Of a stretch of DNA of 21,248 nt, positions 1-6,537 are shown one piece after another. Made by a program: the position numbers and the translations under genes. Each line of letters starts with the position of its first letter. Position 1 is the stretch's first letter. The stretch spans positions 1 to 21,248 of the forward strand of contig DATMRA010000198.1 of NCBI GenBank assembly GCA_035566535.1, in the 5' to 3' direction. The DNA comes from JAFARE01 sp035566535. Its GTDB lineage: Bacteria; Chloroflexota; Dormibacteria; Aeolococcales; Aeolococcaceae. Below the pieces are notes generated by a model. The model had not been told where the DNA came from. It saw only the letters and a list, made by a program, of their open reading frames with translations, and searched no databases.

Positions 1-214
1 GTCCGGTGGACGGGCCGGAGAACCCGCCGTTAGCCCACGATGGAATAGGGCCCGTATGGACCTCGGTATTGCCGCAACCGCCGTGAGCAGTTGGCTCTCC
101 GGGACCTCGCGCGACTGAGGACGGCGTCGCCGACCCCGGTGGTGCGTTGGCTGTGCAGCTCGGGGCAACCGCAACCGTGGCTGCCACGCCAAGACTCATG
201 ACAAGCGCATGCAT
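1..214 (-). CDS. Putative secreted lipoprotein, N-terminal part (runs off window)
   Basis: The minus strand is open from ATG at 214 to the window edge, giving 71 residues without a stop. The start has a GAGGCGG Shine-Dalgarno-like sequence about six bases upstream. The protein begins with a short hydrophobic stretch ending in VAVAPSC, a possible but imperfect lipobox (Cys20). A Pro/Ser/Thr/Gly-rich linker follows, then a second Cys47 in a GGCGNTEVHTG context and a PSWANGGF segment that looks like the start of a folded domain. I do not recognise the family with confidence. A second ATG at 199 (MSLGVAAT) is an alternative start. The gene lies 69 bases downstream of the ECF S component on the same strand, so it may be the last gene of the cobalamin-responsive operon. 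What I see is the open frame and signal-like N terminus; an exported location is inference. Confidence 0.55.
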   Translation of the reverse strand, partial: MHALVMSLGVAATVAVAPSCTANAPPGSATPSSVARGPGEPTAHGGCGNTEVHTGPIPSWANGGFSGPSTG

Positions 215-283
215 CCGATCCGCCTCAAATCGTCTACTCAGGTTACTCGTACGTGCTTGCGGCCCGCCCGGCGATGACTCCGC

Positions 284-1033
284 CTAGGCGGCCGGTTCTT
301 CCAGCACCGTCACCGTAAACCGGCTGCGCAACCGGATGAGCGCGGCGAGAACAGGAGCGCCGAGCACGAGAATCGCGATCGCGTTGCCCACGGCTCGGAA
401 CGTGTCGTACACGAACGACGTCGTCGCGTAGAAGCGGCCGAAGCGCGCCAGCGCATCGCCAAGTGAGAGGTTAGGAAGCCACCCGAATGTTGGCGTGCCG
501 CGATAAAACGTCGTCCAGTCCCACACATCGAGCAGGGCGCCGAACGCATACCCGGTCACAATCCCGACGGCCGCGAGGATGACGACGTCACGGCGCCCCA
601 CCGGTCCCGTGCGATGCAGCCCGGCAATGCCCGCCGCCATGCCGACCCAGCCGCAGGCCATCACCTGGTAGGGCAGCCATGGCCCGATGCCGCCTGTGGC
701 CACCGACGAGGCGAGCAGTGACATGGCTCCGGCGAGGAATCCGAACGACGGTCCGTACGCGTACCCCGCCACCAATATCAGGAAGAAGATGGGGCTGAAG
801 CCGCCGATGCCGATCACCAGCACGAGGCGGAGTGCGGCATCGAGCGCGGCGATCGCCGCCAGGAGCGCGAAGCGGCGCGCGTCAAGCCGTCGCGTGGCCG
901 CCTCGATGAAAACGAGGAGCGCCACGGCCGCGAGGGCGATGGCAAGTGCAACGGCCGGCGACGGCGCACTTGTGGCCACGAATGGCCAGAAGAAGAGCAT
1001 CAAGCCGAGCGCCGAGATCGCGGCGAGCTTCAT
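284..1033 (-). CDS. ECF transporter S component, predicted cobalamin/corrinoid specificity
   Basis: A 249-residue, very hydrophobic protein with about six membrane segments, as expected for the substrate-binding S subunit of an energy-coupling factor importer. It contains the loop-and-helix pattern GGFSPIFFLILVAGYAYG followed by a GPWLPYQVMACGW segment, typical of ECF S proteins that sit in the membrane and topple to deliver substrate. The ATG at 1033 overlaps the stop of the ATPase gene in an ATGA quartet. This start also removes an Arg-rich artificial N-terminal extension. Specificity cannot be read from this protein alone; it is inferred from the upstream cobalamin riboswitch and the two transcobalamin-like proteins in the same operon. 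Its role would parallel CbrT of lactobacilli, but I cannot claim direct homology. A perfect 12-base palindrome (280-291) overlaps its stop codon. Confidence 0.8.
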   Translation of the reverse strand: MKLAAISALGLMLFFWPFVATSAPSPAVALAIALAAVALLVFIEAATRRLDARRFALLAAIAALDAALRLVLVIGIGGFSPIFFLILVAGYAYGPSFGFLAGAMSLLASSVATGGIGPWLPYQVMACGWVGMAAGIAGLHRTGPVGRRDVVILAAVGIVTGYAFGALLDVWDWTTFYRGTPTFGWLPNLSLGDALARFGRFYATTSFVYDTFRAVGNAIAILVLGAPVLAALIRLRSRFTVTVLEEPAA

Positions 1034-2391
1034 GCGAGCACGGGTTCCACGGCGGGCGCGACGCGAACCGCGCCGTCCTTCACCTGCACGATGCGATCCG
1101 CCACGGCGGTCGCGAGGTCCTGATCGTGCGTCGCCATTACGACCGATCCGCCCGCGGCGCATAGCTCATGAATCGCGTTGACCAGAATGCGACGCGCCGG
1201 CGCGTCCATCCCGCGTGTGGGTTCGTCGAGTAGGGCGAGCGCCGGTCCGCCCACCAGCACGGCTCCCAGTGCCGCGCGCTGGCGTTCGCCTGTGCTCAGA
1301 TCGCGGGGGTAGCGATCTGCAACGTCCTGCAGTCCGAAGGCGTGCAGCGCCGCGTCGACGCTGCCGTTGTCTCCGTCAGGCGCATGCCGCAGCGTCCACT
1401 CGATCTCGCTGCGCACGGTGGGGCGGTGCAACAGGGAAGTCGGGTTCTGAGGGAGGTAGGCGACGCGGCCCCGTGGGCGGTCGACGCTTCCCGAAAGCGC
1501 AGGTAGCAAGCCCGCAAGCGTTCGCAACAGCGTGGTCTTGCCGCTGCCGTTGGGTCCCATGAGCACCACCACATCGCCGCCGCCATCGAGGTCGACATCG
1601 GCGACTACGGGCGCGCCGGCGACGCCGGCGGTCACACCGCGCACTGACCACTGACTCGCACCGGCGGTGGCTACGCTGTTGCGCTGAACGGCAAACGCCT
1701 CGAGGTGCGGCGGTGGTGGAGCCGCTGCATCGATGCGGCCGCGATCGATGAACAGCATGCGGTCAGCACGCGGCAGCACATGTTCCAGCCGGTGCTCGGC
1801 GATGACTACTGTGGTCCCGCGGCTCGCAGCGACGCTCACAGTCTCCATGAGCGAGACCGCGCCGCCCGCGTCGAGCTGGGACAGCGGTTCGTCGAGCACC
1901 AGCAAACGCGGCTCGAGCGCGAGCACCCCGGCCAGCGCGAGCCGCTGGCGCTCGCCGCCCGACAGCGTATTCACCGCGCGGCCGGCGAGCGCACCGATGC
2001 CGGCGCGGTCCAGTGCGTCGTGCACGCGACTCAGCATCGCGTCGCGCGGCACGCCAAGGTTCTCCAGGCCGAAGGCGACGTCGCGGTCCACCGTCGCGTA
2101 CACCGCCTGCAACTCGGGGTCCTGAAACAGAAAACCGACATTCCGCGCCAGTTCTCTCGTACGGTGGGACAGCACGTCCATGCCGAGGACGCAGGCGCGT
2201 CCGCGCACGGTGCCACCATGAAAGTGCGGCACCAGGCCGTTGAACACGCGCAGGACGGTCGACTTGCCACTGCCCGAGGCGCCGGCCAGAGCCACGATAC
2301 CGCCGTCAACCTCGATGTCGACGCAGTCCAACGCGGGTATCGCGGAGCCCGGATACCAGTACGAAAATTGAGTGAAGCGTGCGGTGGTCAC
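1030..2391 (-). CDS. ECF transporter ATPase, fused double ABC domain (EcfA1-EcfA2 type)
   Basis: A 453-residue cytoplasmic protein with two complete ABC ATPase domains that energise the ECF importer. Domain 1 has Walker A GASGSGKST (about 37-45), Q-loop FLFQDPELQ (88-95), signature LSGGERQR (143-150), Walker B LLVLDEP (163-169) and switch His200. Domain 2 has Walker A GPNGSGKTT (279-287), Q-loop YLPQNP (312-317), signature LSTGERQR (365-372), Walker B LALLDEP (385-391) and His422. All catalytic residues are present in both halves, so both sites should hydrolyse ATP. In many Gram-positive bacteria these are two separate subunits; here one chain supplies both. The GTG start at 2391 lies one base after the EcfT stop, which fits translational coupling. 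Longer upstream extensions of the frame would overlap EcfT and encode Arg-rich nonsense. Confidence 0.93.
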   Translation of the reverse strand: MTTARFTQFSYWYPGSAIPALDCVDIEVDGGIVALAGASGSGKSTVLRVFNGLVPHFHGGTVRGRACVLGMDVLSHRTRELARNVGFLFQDPELQAVYATVDRDVAFGLENLGVPRDAMLSRVHDALDRAGIGALAGRAVNTLSGGERQRLALAGVLALEPRLLVLDEPLSQLDAGGAVSLMETVSVAASRGTTVVIAEHRLEHVLPRADRMLFIDRGRIDAAAPPPPHLEAFAVQRNSVATAGASQWSVRGVTAGVAGAPVVADVDLDGGGDVVVLMGPNGSGKTTLLRTLAGLLPALSGSVDRPRGRVAYLPQNPTSLLHRPTVRSEIEWTLRHAPDGDNGSVDAALHAFGLQDVADRYPRDLSTGERQRAALGAVLVGGPALALLDEPTRGMDAPARRILVNAIHELCAAGGSVVMATHDQDLATAVADRIVQVKDGAVRVAPAVEPVLA

Positions 2392-2392
2392 G

Positions 2393-3217
2393 TCAGCGTC
2401 GCCAGGCAAACAGCGGCGCAGCCAGCGCGAAACAGCAGCACGCGGCCAGCACGTTGACCGGCGGCACGGTGACCGTCGGGAACGGATACCAATCACCGAC
2501 AACGCCGATGACACGAAGGGCGACAAAGATGCCGGCTGCAGCGAGGGCGCAGCCCGTGACGACGGTATCGGCAGGGCGCCACGTGGAGACGCTGAAGTGG
2601 GTGCGCGCCGTGCTGCCATAACCACGCGCCTCCATGGACTCCGCGAGCGTCATCGAACTCTCAATGGCGGTGAGGACCACCGGCACCGCGATATCAGGCC
2701 AATCGCGGACGCGCGCCGGCCGCCAGCCGCGCATGCGCTGTGCGTCGCGGATCTCGACGGCGCTGCGTCCGACTCCGGGGATGAGGTTGAGCGCTGTGCC
2801 AAGCGCCGCGCCGCTGCGCGCGAGCACGCCGGGGAGCGCGTCGATCAATTCGTGGGGCTCGACAACGATGGACAGGGCAGCGCCGGCGATGATCGCTGCG
2901 GCGATGCCGAGCGCCGTGGTTGCGCCGAATACGACGGCCTCGACCGTGATCGGTCCCCCCAAGGCCGGGATCGCATCGGGAACGCGGACTAGCACGTGCG
3001 TCCCCGTGTGGCTGAACAACACTGTGATGGCCAGGGCGACGACACCTGCAATCGCCACCGCAAGCAGCAGCCCACGGATGTGTGTGCCACGTCTCCGGAA
3101 GACAACCAGCACATCCAACGCGCAGAGCAGCACCAGTGCGCGGTAGATGGGATTGCTGGTGGCGAGAGCCACCGTCAGCGCGGCAAAACTCCATGCACCC
3201 AGCGCGCGCGGATTCAC
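2393..3217 (-). CDS. ECF transporter transmembrane coupling subunit (EcfT)
   Basis: A 274-residue membrane protein with hydrophobic helices at the N terminus, a long amphipathic cytoplasmic region, and hydrophobic helices at the C terminus. The cytoplasmic region has the two short Arg-Gly motifs characteristic of EcfT coupling helices: AQRMRGW and, about 40 residues later, SMEARGYG. In the family these motifs dock into grooves of the two ATPase domains. The start is GTG at 3217, overlapping the TGA of the upstream DUF4430 gene (GTGA); the longer open frame upstream is Arg/His-rich and clearly out of frame with real coding sequence. It bridges the ATPase and the S component encoded just downstream. 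The family assignment is firm; its dedication to this one S component is inferred from operon context. Confidence 0.88.
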   Translation of the reverse strand: MNPRALGAWSFAALTVALATSNPIYRALVLLCALDVLVVFRRRGTHIRGLLLAVAIAGVVALAITVLFSHTGTHVLVRVPDAIPALGGPITVEAVVFGATTALGIAAAIIAGAALSIVVEPHELIDALPGVLARSGAALGTALNLIPGVGRSAVEIRDAQRMRGWRPARVRDWPDIAVPVVLTAIESSMTLAESMEARGYGSTARTHFSVSTWRPADTVVTGCALAAAGIFVALRVIGVVGDWYPFPTVTVPPVNVLAACCCFALAAPLFAWRR

Positions 3218-4011
3218 GCCGTACGCCGCCTCCGGATGAGGATTTGAACGACCAGGAGTCCGGCGAGCACGCCGCCTCCGGCGGCCGCCAGGAGCAGGCC
3301 GGTGTCGACTGATGCGGGCTTCTGGGATGCTGCCCTCGATGCCGGCACGACACCGATGACGCCGGGCGATTGTGTCGCGCCAGCGGTGGCGGCGCTCACG
3401 GCGGCGGTGGGTGTGGGCGGTGCAACGGTCTGTGCGGGAGCGCTGGAAACGGCGGATGCTTGCGCCGTTCGCGCGGCCGCCGGGGACGGTGAGGTCGGGG
3501 CGCTGAACGTGCATGCGCCCGCCGGCGACACCGGTGGGGGAGCGCCCCCGGTCTGCGGGTCGTAGCGGAAGCCCGCGGCGTCGCCATCACCGAACGTCTG
3601 CGAGGAGACTCCCTGATTCGCGGTGCTCCACGAGCCGCCTCCACGTGCGACGAACAGCACCCAGTACGGGCTGGTCGTCGTCCAGCACGTGGATGGATAC
3701 GACGCCGGCTCGTGGTCGATCTGACACACCGCGTCGCCGAGCGAGCCGTAACCCACGGTGGCGAATTCGATCCCGCTCGCCTGCAGAATCTGCTCGCCGG
3801 TGATCGTGGAACTGTCGAATCCGATGCACTCGCGCAGTGATTGCCCGTTGCCGTGCTCCACCACCAGCGCAACGCGATGCGCGAATGTCGCTGCGGCGCA
3901 CGGCGCGGCTGCTCCCGGCGCTTGCCCGTGCGTGACCAGGATGCCGCCGGCGGTCAGCAGCACCGCGAGCAGCGGTGCCGCTGCCGCCACACGGACGGCG
4001 CGTGCGCTCAT
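3214..4011 (-). CDS. Secreted, membrane-anchored DUF4430 protein (transcobalamin beta-domain-like)
   Basis: A 265-residue protein with a signal peptide (residues 1-29), a compact domain (about 44-155), a Pro/Ala/Thr-rich stalk (about 156-232) and a C-terminal membrane helix ending in RRRR. The domain fits DUF4430, the Pfam family related to the C-terminal beta domain of transcobalamin and intrinsic factor. It shows a VALVVEHGNG strand, a TITGEQILQASG helix, a GYGSLGDAVCQI strand, YWVLFVARGGGSWS, and a closing GDGDAAGFRYDP strand. Cys62, Cys96 and Cys109 lie in the domain and could form disulfides. In vertebrate carriers this domain closes over the cobalamin held by the alpha barrel. Here it is a separate gene, overlapping the alpha-barrel gene by four bases (ATGA) and followed directly by EcfT. 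Cobalamin binding is inference from fold family, riboswitch and operon. Confidence 0.8.
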   Translation of the reverse strand: MSARAVRVAAAAPLLAVLLTAGGILVTHGQAPGAAAPCAAATFAHRVALVVEHGNGQSLRECIGFDSSTITGEQILQASGIEFATVGYGSLGDAVCQIDHEPASYPSTCWTTTSPYWVLFVARGGGSWSTANQGVSSQTFGDGDAAGFRYDPQTGGAPPPVSPAGACTFSAPTSPSPAAARTAQASAVSSAPAQTVAPPTPTAAVSAATAGATQSPGVIGVVPASRAASQKPASVDTGLLLAAAGGGVLAGLLVVQILIRRRRTA

Positions 4012-6275
4012 CGTCGCCGGGCCAGCAACACGCCCGCACCCGTGATGACGCCGGCCGCAGCGAGGGCGACGGACAAGTAAATGAGGAGCAACGGAGCACC
4101 CGGCTGCGGTGCAGGAACTTTGCCGATCGGCGGCACCGCGGATGAAGGCGACGGGGCCGCAGTCACAGCCTCCGCGCTGGATGTCGGCGTTGCCACCGGC
4201 GGCGATGTGGGAACAGCCGCAGCCGAAGGCTGAGCGGTGGCGGCCTCGACGGGAGGAGTGGCTGCAGCCTGGTGGACCACAACCGGGGGCGGCGTCACCA
4301 CGCCGGCCGGCGATGACGCGACCGGTGAGGGCGGCGGGGTTGGAGGCGGTGTCGCGGTGGTCGAACCGAGCGTCGCGCCGGGCTGATAGAAGGAGTGCTG
4401 CTCAAAGGGCACAGGGAAGGCGACGCGCTCGAGCCCAAAAGGCACCTGTACTGTCGTGAAGACGTCCGGAGTTGGATTGCCGGGGAAGATATATCCGCCG
4501 CCCGCTGCCTGCATCGCGGCGAGAGCGCTGATCGCCGTGTGGCCGCCGACACTCCACGTCGCGGAGGCTGGGTTGCCGCCGCTGCCAATGATCGCTTGGA
4601 GCACCAGCGCGGTCGAATCCGGGTCGGACCCACTGCCGCTCTGATACGGGAAGCCACCATCCGGCTGCTGTTGCTTGTGCAGCCACGCGAGCGCGCTCGC
4701 GTCGCGACTGTGGTTGCCTGCGGCGTCCAGCGCCATGAGCGCCATCGCCGTCGAGTTGGTGTCACTGGCGGCAAAATCAGCAGGGTTGGTGTCGTCCTTC
4801 TTGTCCAGGTAGTTCCATCCGCCGTCCGAGTCCTGTCGTTGAACGAGGAAGTCGAGGGCCGTGCTGGGTGGAGTTGCCCCCGCCGCGATGAGTCCCTGGA
4901 TGGCGAGCGTCTGTCCGAAATCCTGGCCGTCACCGTACCCGCCACTGACGATGGTGCCGAAGAAGCCTTGCAGCGTCGCCACAAGGTCCATGCCGCCAAA
5001 AGCGCGGGGGTTCAACCTCGCGGCGACGACCGCCTGGATGAGGCGGCCGCACTGCCCCGGCTTGGAGCACGCGGCCGCCGCATGCGCACCGAGGAAATCC
5101 ATGACGGATGGACCGGCGCCCACCCGCAGCGCCTTGGGGTCGTACCCCGCAGCCGCGGCGCCGATGGCGTACAGCTCGCTCGGGTCATACGTGGCAGTGA
5201 TTCCGGTGAAAGAGCCATCGGTGGGTGACTGCTGCGTCTGCAGGTAGAGCAGCGTCTGCAATGTCGCGTGAGCTTCAGCGGCAGGACTGAAGCCGCCGGC
5301 ATACGTGCCGCTCGCCGGCAATGGCTGCAGCAACAGGCCGAGCGGCACCTGGCTGGTGGTGAAGGCATCGGGCGCGGGGTTGCCAGGGAACGTGTAACCA
5401 CCGGCGGCGCCCTGCGTGGCGATGAGCTCCGCTAGCGGCGTGTGCCCACCTTTCGTCCACGTGGCCGCGCCCGGATCAGCCCCCGTGGCGACGATCGCCT
5501 GCACCACGAGCGCTGTCGAGTCGGGGTCGCTGCCAGAGCCGGCCTGGTAGGGGAAGCCACCGTCGCTGTTCTGCTGCGTGTGCAGCCACGCCAGCGCAGT
5601 GGCGTCGCGGCTGTGGTTCCCAGCCGCGTTCAGGGCCATCAGGACCATGGCGGTTGAGTTTGTGTCGCTCGTGGCGAAATCAGCGGGGTTGGTGTCGTCC
5701 TTCTTGTCCAGGTAGTTCCAGCCACCGTCGGAGTCCTGGTTTTTCACGAGGAAGTCGAGAGCTTGTGTGGCCGGGGTTACCCCTGCCGCTACGAGTCCCT
5801 GGATGGCGAGCGCCTGGTTGAACGCCTGGCCATCACCGTATCCGCCGCTGATGATGGTGCCGAAGGAGGTTTGCACCCTGGACACGAGATCCAGTCCGGC
5901 GAACGCGTGCGGATCGCGACCCGCGGCCACCACTGCTTGGATCAGCTCACCCGCCTTGCCCCCGGTGCTCGACGCATCGACCGCGTTGGCCACGAGGTAG
6001 TCCATCACCGACGGACCGGTCCCCGCGTGCAGCGCATTGGGGTCGTACCCGGCCGCCGCAGCGGAGATGGCGAACATCTCGCTGGGCCCGTAGCTTCCAG
6101 GGCTCGACGGGATCCCACCGCTGAGCGCCGACTGCTGGCTCTGCAGGTACTGGATCGCGCGCGATGCGGGATCCACCTGGGTTCGCGCGGGGCGAGCCCC
6201 GACGACAAGTTGAACACCCGCCGCGGCAACGCACAGTGCGATGCCCGCTCCAAGAATTTTGCGGGACCTTTTCAT
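4008..6275 (-). CDS. Secreted, membrane-anchored tandem alpha/alpha-barrel protein (transcobalamin alpha-domain-like)
   Basis: A 755-residue protein with a signal peptide (1-33) and two tandem prenyltransferase/squalene-cyclase-type alpha-alpha barrel units (about 35-325 and 336-626). A Pro/Ala/Thr-rich stalk (about 637-727) and a C-terminal membrane helix (728-752) ending in RRR follow. Each unit contains repeated helix-pair motifs such as SGGYGDGQ, DSDGGWNYL, SDTNSTAM, NSDGG or QPDGG, and GSDPDSTALV. There is no DxDD or other cyclase motif evident, so a binding rather than catalytic role is likely. The alpha domain of intrinsic factor and transcobalamin has this same alpha6/alpha6 fold, and here the gene directly follows a cobalamin riboswitch and precedes a DUF4430 gene. 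I chose ATG at 6275 because GAGGTGA (6287-6281) sits six bases upstream; a GTG at 6284 overlaps that site. Cobalamin binding is inferred, not shown. Confidence 0.85.
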   Translation of the reverse strand: MKRSRKILGAGIALCVAAAGVQLVVGARPARTQVDPASRAIQYLQSQQSALSGGIPSSPGSYGPSEMFAISAAAAGYDPNALHAGTGPSVMDYLVANAVDASSTGGKAGELIQAVVAAGRDPHAFAGLDLVSRVQTSFGTIISGGYGDGQAFNQALAIQGLVAAGVTPATQALDFLVKNQDSDGGWNYLDKKDDTNPADFATSDTNSTAMVLMALNAAGNHSRDATALAWLHTQQNSDGGFPYQAGSGSDPDSTALVVQAIVATGADPGAATWTKGGHTPLAELIATQGAAGGYTFPGNPAPDAFTTSQVPLGLLLQPLPASGTYAGGFSPAAEAHATLQTLLYLQTQQSPTDGSFTGITATYDPSELYAIGAAAAGYDPKALRVGAGPSVMDFLGAHAAAACSKPGQCGRLIQAVVAARLNPRAFGGMDLVATLQGFFGTIVSGGYGDGQDFGQTLAIQGLIAAGATPPSTALDFLVQRQDSDGGWNYLDKKDDTNPADFAASDTNSTAMALMALDAAGNHSRDASALAWLHKQQQPDGGFPYQSGSGSDPDSTALVLQAIIGSGGNPASATWSVGGHTAISALAAMQAAGGGYIFPGNPTPDVFTTVQVPFGLERVAFPVPFEQHSFYQPGATLGSTTATPPPTPPPSPVASSPAGVVTPPPVVVHQAAATPPVEAATAQPSAAAVPTSPPVATPTSSAEAVTAAPSPSSAVPPIGKVPAPQPGAPLLLIYLSVALAAAGVITGAGVLLARRR
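4398..6173 (-). repeat. In-frame tandem duplication inside the alpha-barrel gene (period 903 bases)
   Basis: The two barrel units are offset by exactly 903 bases (301 codons). At the DNA level an identical 35-base run occurs at 4783-4817 and 5686-5720. At the protein level residues 141-230 and 442-531 match at about 75 of 90 positions by direct comparison, falling off towards the ends. The period is a whole number of codons and no mobile-element ends are visible, so this is an intragenic duplication of one whole barrel rather than an insertion. Confidence 0.9.
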
Positions 6276-6281
6276 CCCACT

Positions 6282-6374
6282 CACCTCGCGCGGCTTGCCG
6301 AACCACCTCGCTGGAGGGTCCTCGCCGCATGAGGCCGACCTCCCGTTTCGCGCGGGGGTGGAGTTGGCGCACCA
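6282..6374 (-). promoter_or_regulatory. Riboswitch expression platform and ribosome binding site
   Basis: Between the riboswitch and the ATG lies a 93-base leader. Transcript bases 6360-6349 (CACCCCCGCGCG) can pair with 6292-6282 (CGCGCGAGGTG) as a 10-bp helix with a small internal loop. This would bury the GGTG of the Shine-Dalgarno sequence GAGGTGA (6287-6281). There is no poly-U tract after a strong hairpin, so control of translation initiation by Shine-Dalgarno sequestration is more likely than transcription termination. The pairing is visible in the sequence; the switching mechanism is inference. Confidence 0.45.
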
Positions 6375-6535
6375 CGGATCGGTCTCCTGGCTTGCGGATC
6401 ATCGCCGCCGGCCGCCTTCCCCCGAGACCATCTCGAGGTGGCACGCTGGCCGGAAGCTCCCCGCTCACAGTTGCGCGACAGCGCCGGACTTACACCGGCT
6501 TCCCGTCACCCGTGACGCTATTCAGTTGTGATCCG
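6375..6535 (-). ncRNA. Cobalamin riboswitch (AdoCbl/B12 element)
   Basis: Read on the minus strand this 161-base segment carries the hallmark elements of the cobalamin riboswitch in order. They are GGGAAGCCGGTGTAAGTCCGG (6503-6483), CGCAACTGTG (about 6477-6468), GCCAC (about 6441-6437) and the B12 box AAGCCAGGAGACC (6393-6381). A closing P1 helix forms between CGGATC (6535-6530) and GATCCG (6380-6375). In this family, adenosyl- or other cobalamin binding represses expression of uptake or synthesis genes. It stands upstream of the barrel gene and so reports that the whole operon responds to B12. A CATAAT hexamer at 6542-6537, spanning the stop codon of the upstream gene, resembles a -10 box, but it has no clear -35 partner. 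Confidence 0.95.
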
Positions 6536-6537
6536 GA

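Noticed and set aside
280..291. Perfect 12-base palindrome CCGCCTAGGCGG over the S-component stop
   Set aside because: Too short and loop-less for a terminator; probably incidental in GC-rich sequence.
4398..6173. Long direct repeats that could suggest a mobile element or CRISPR-like array
   Set aside because: Both copies are in frame and encode protein domains of one gene, there are only two units, and no spacers or transposase are present.
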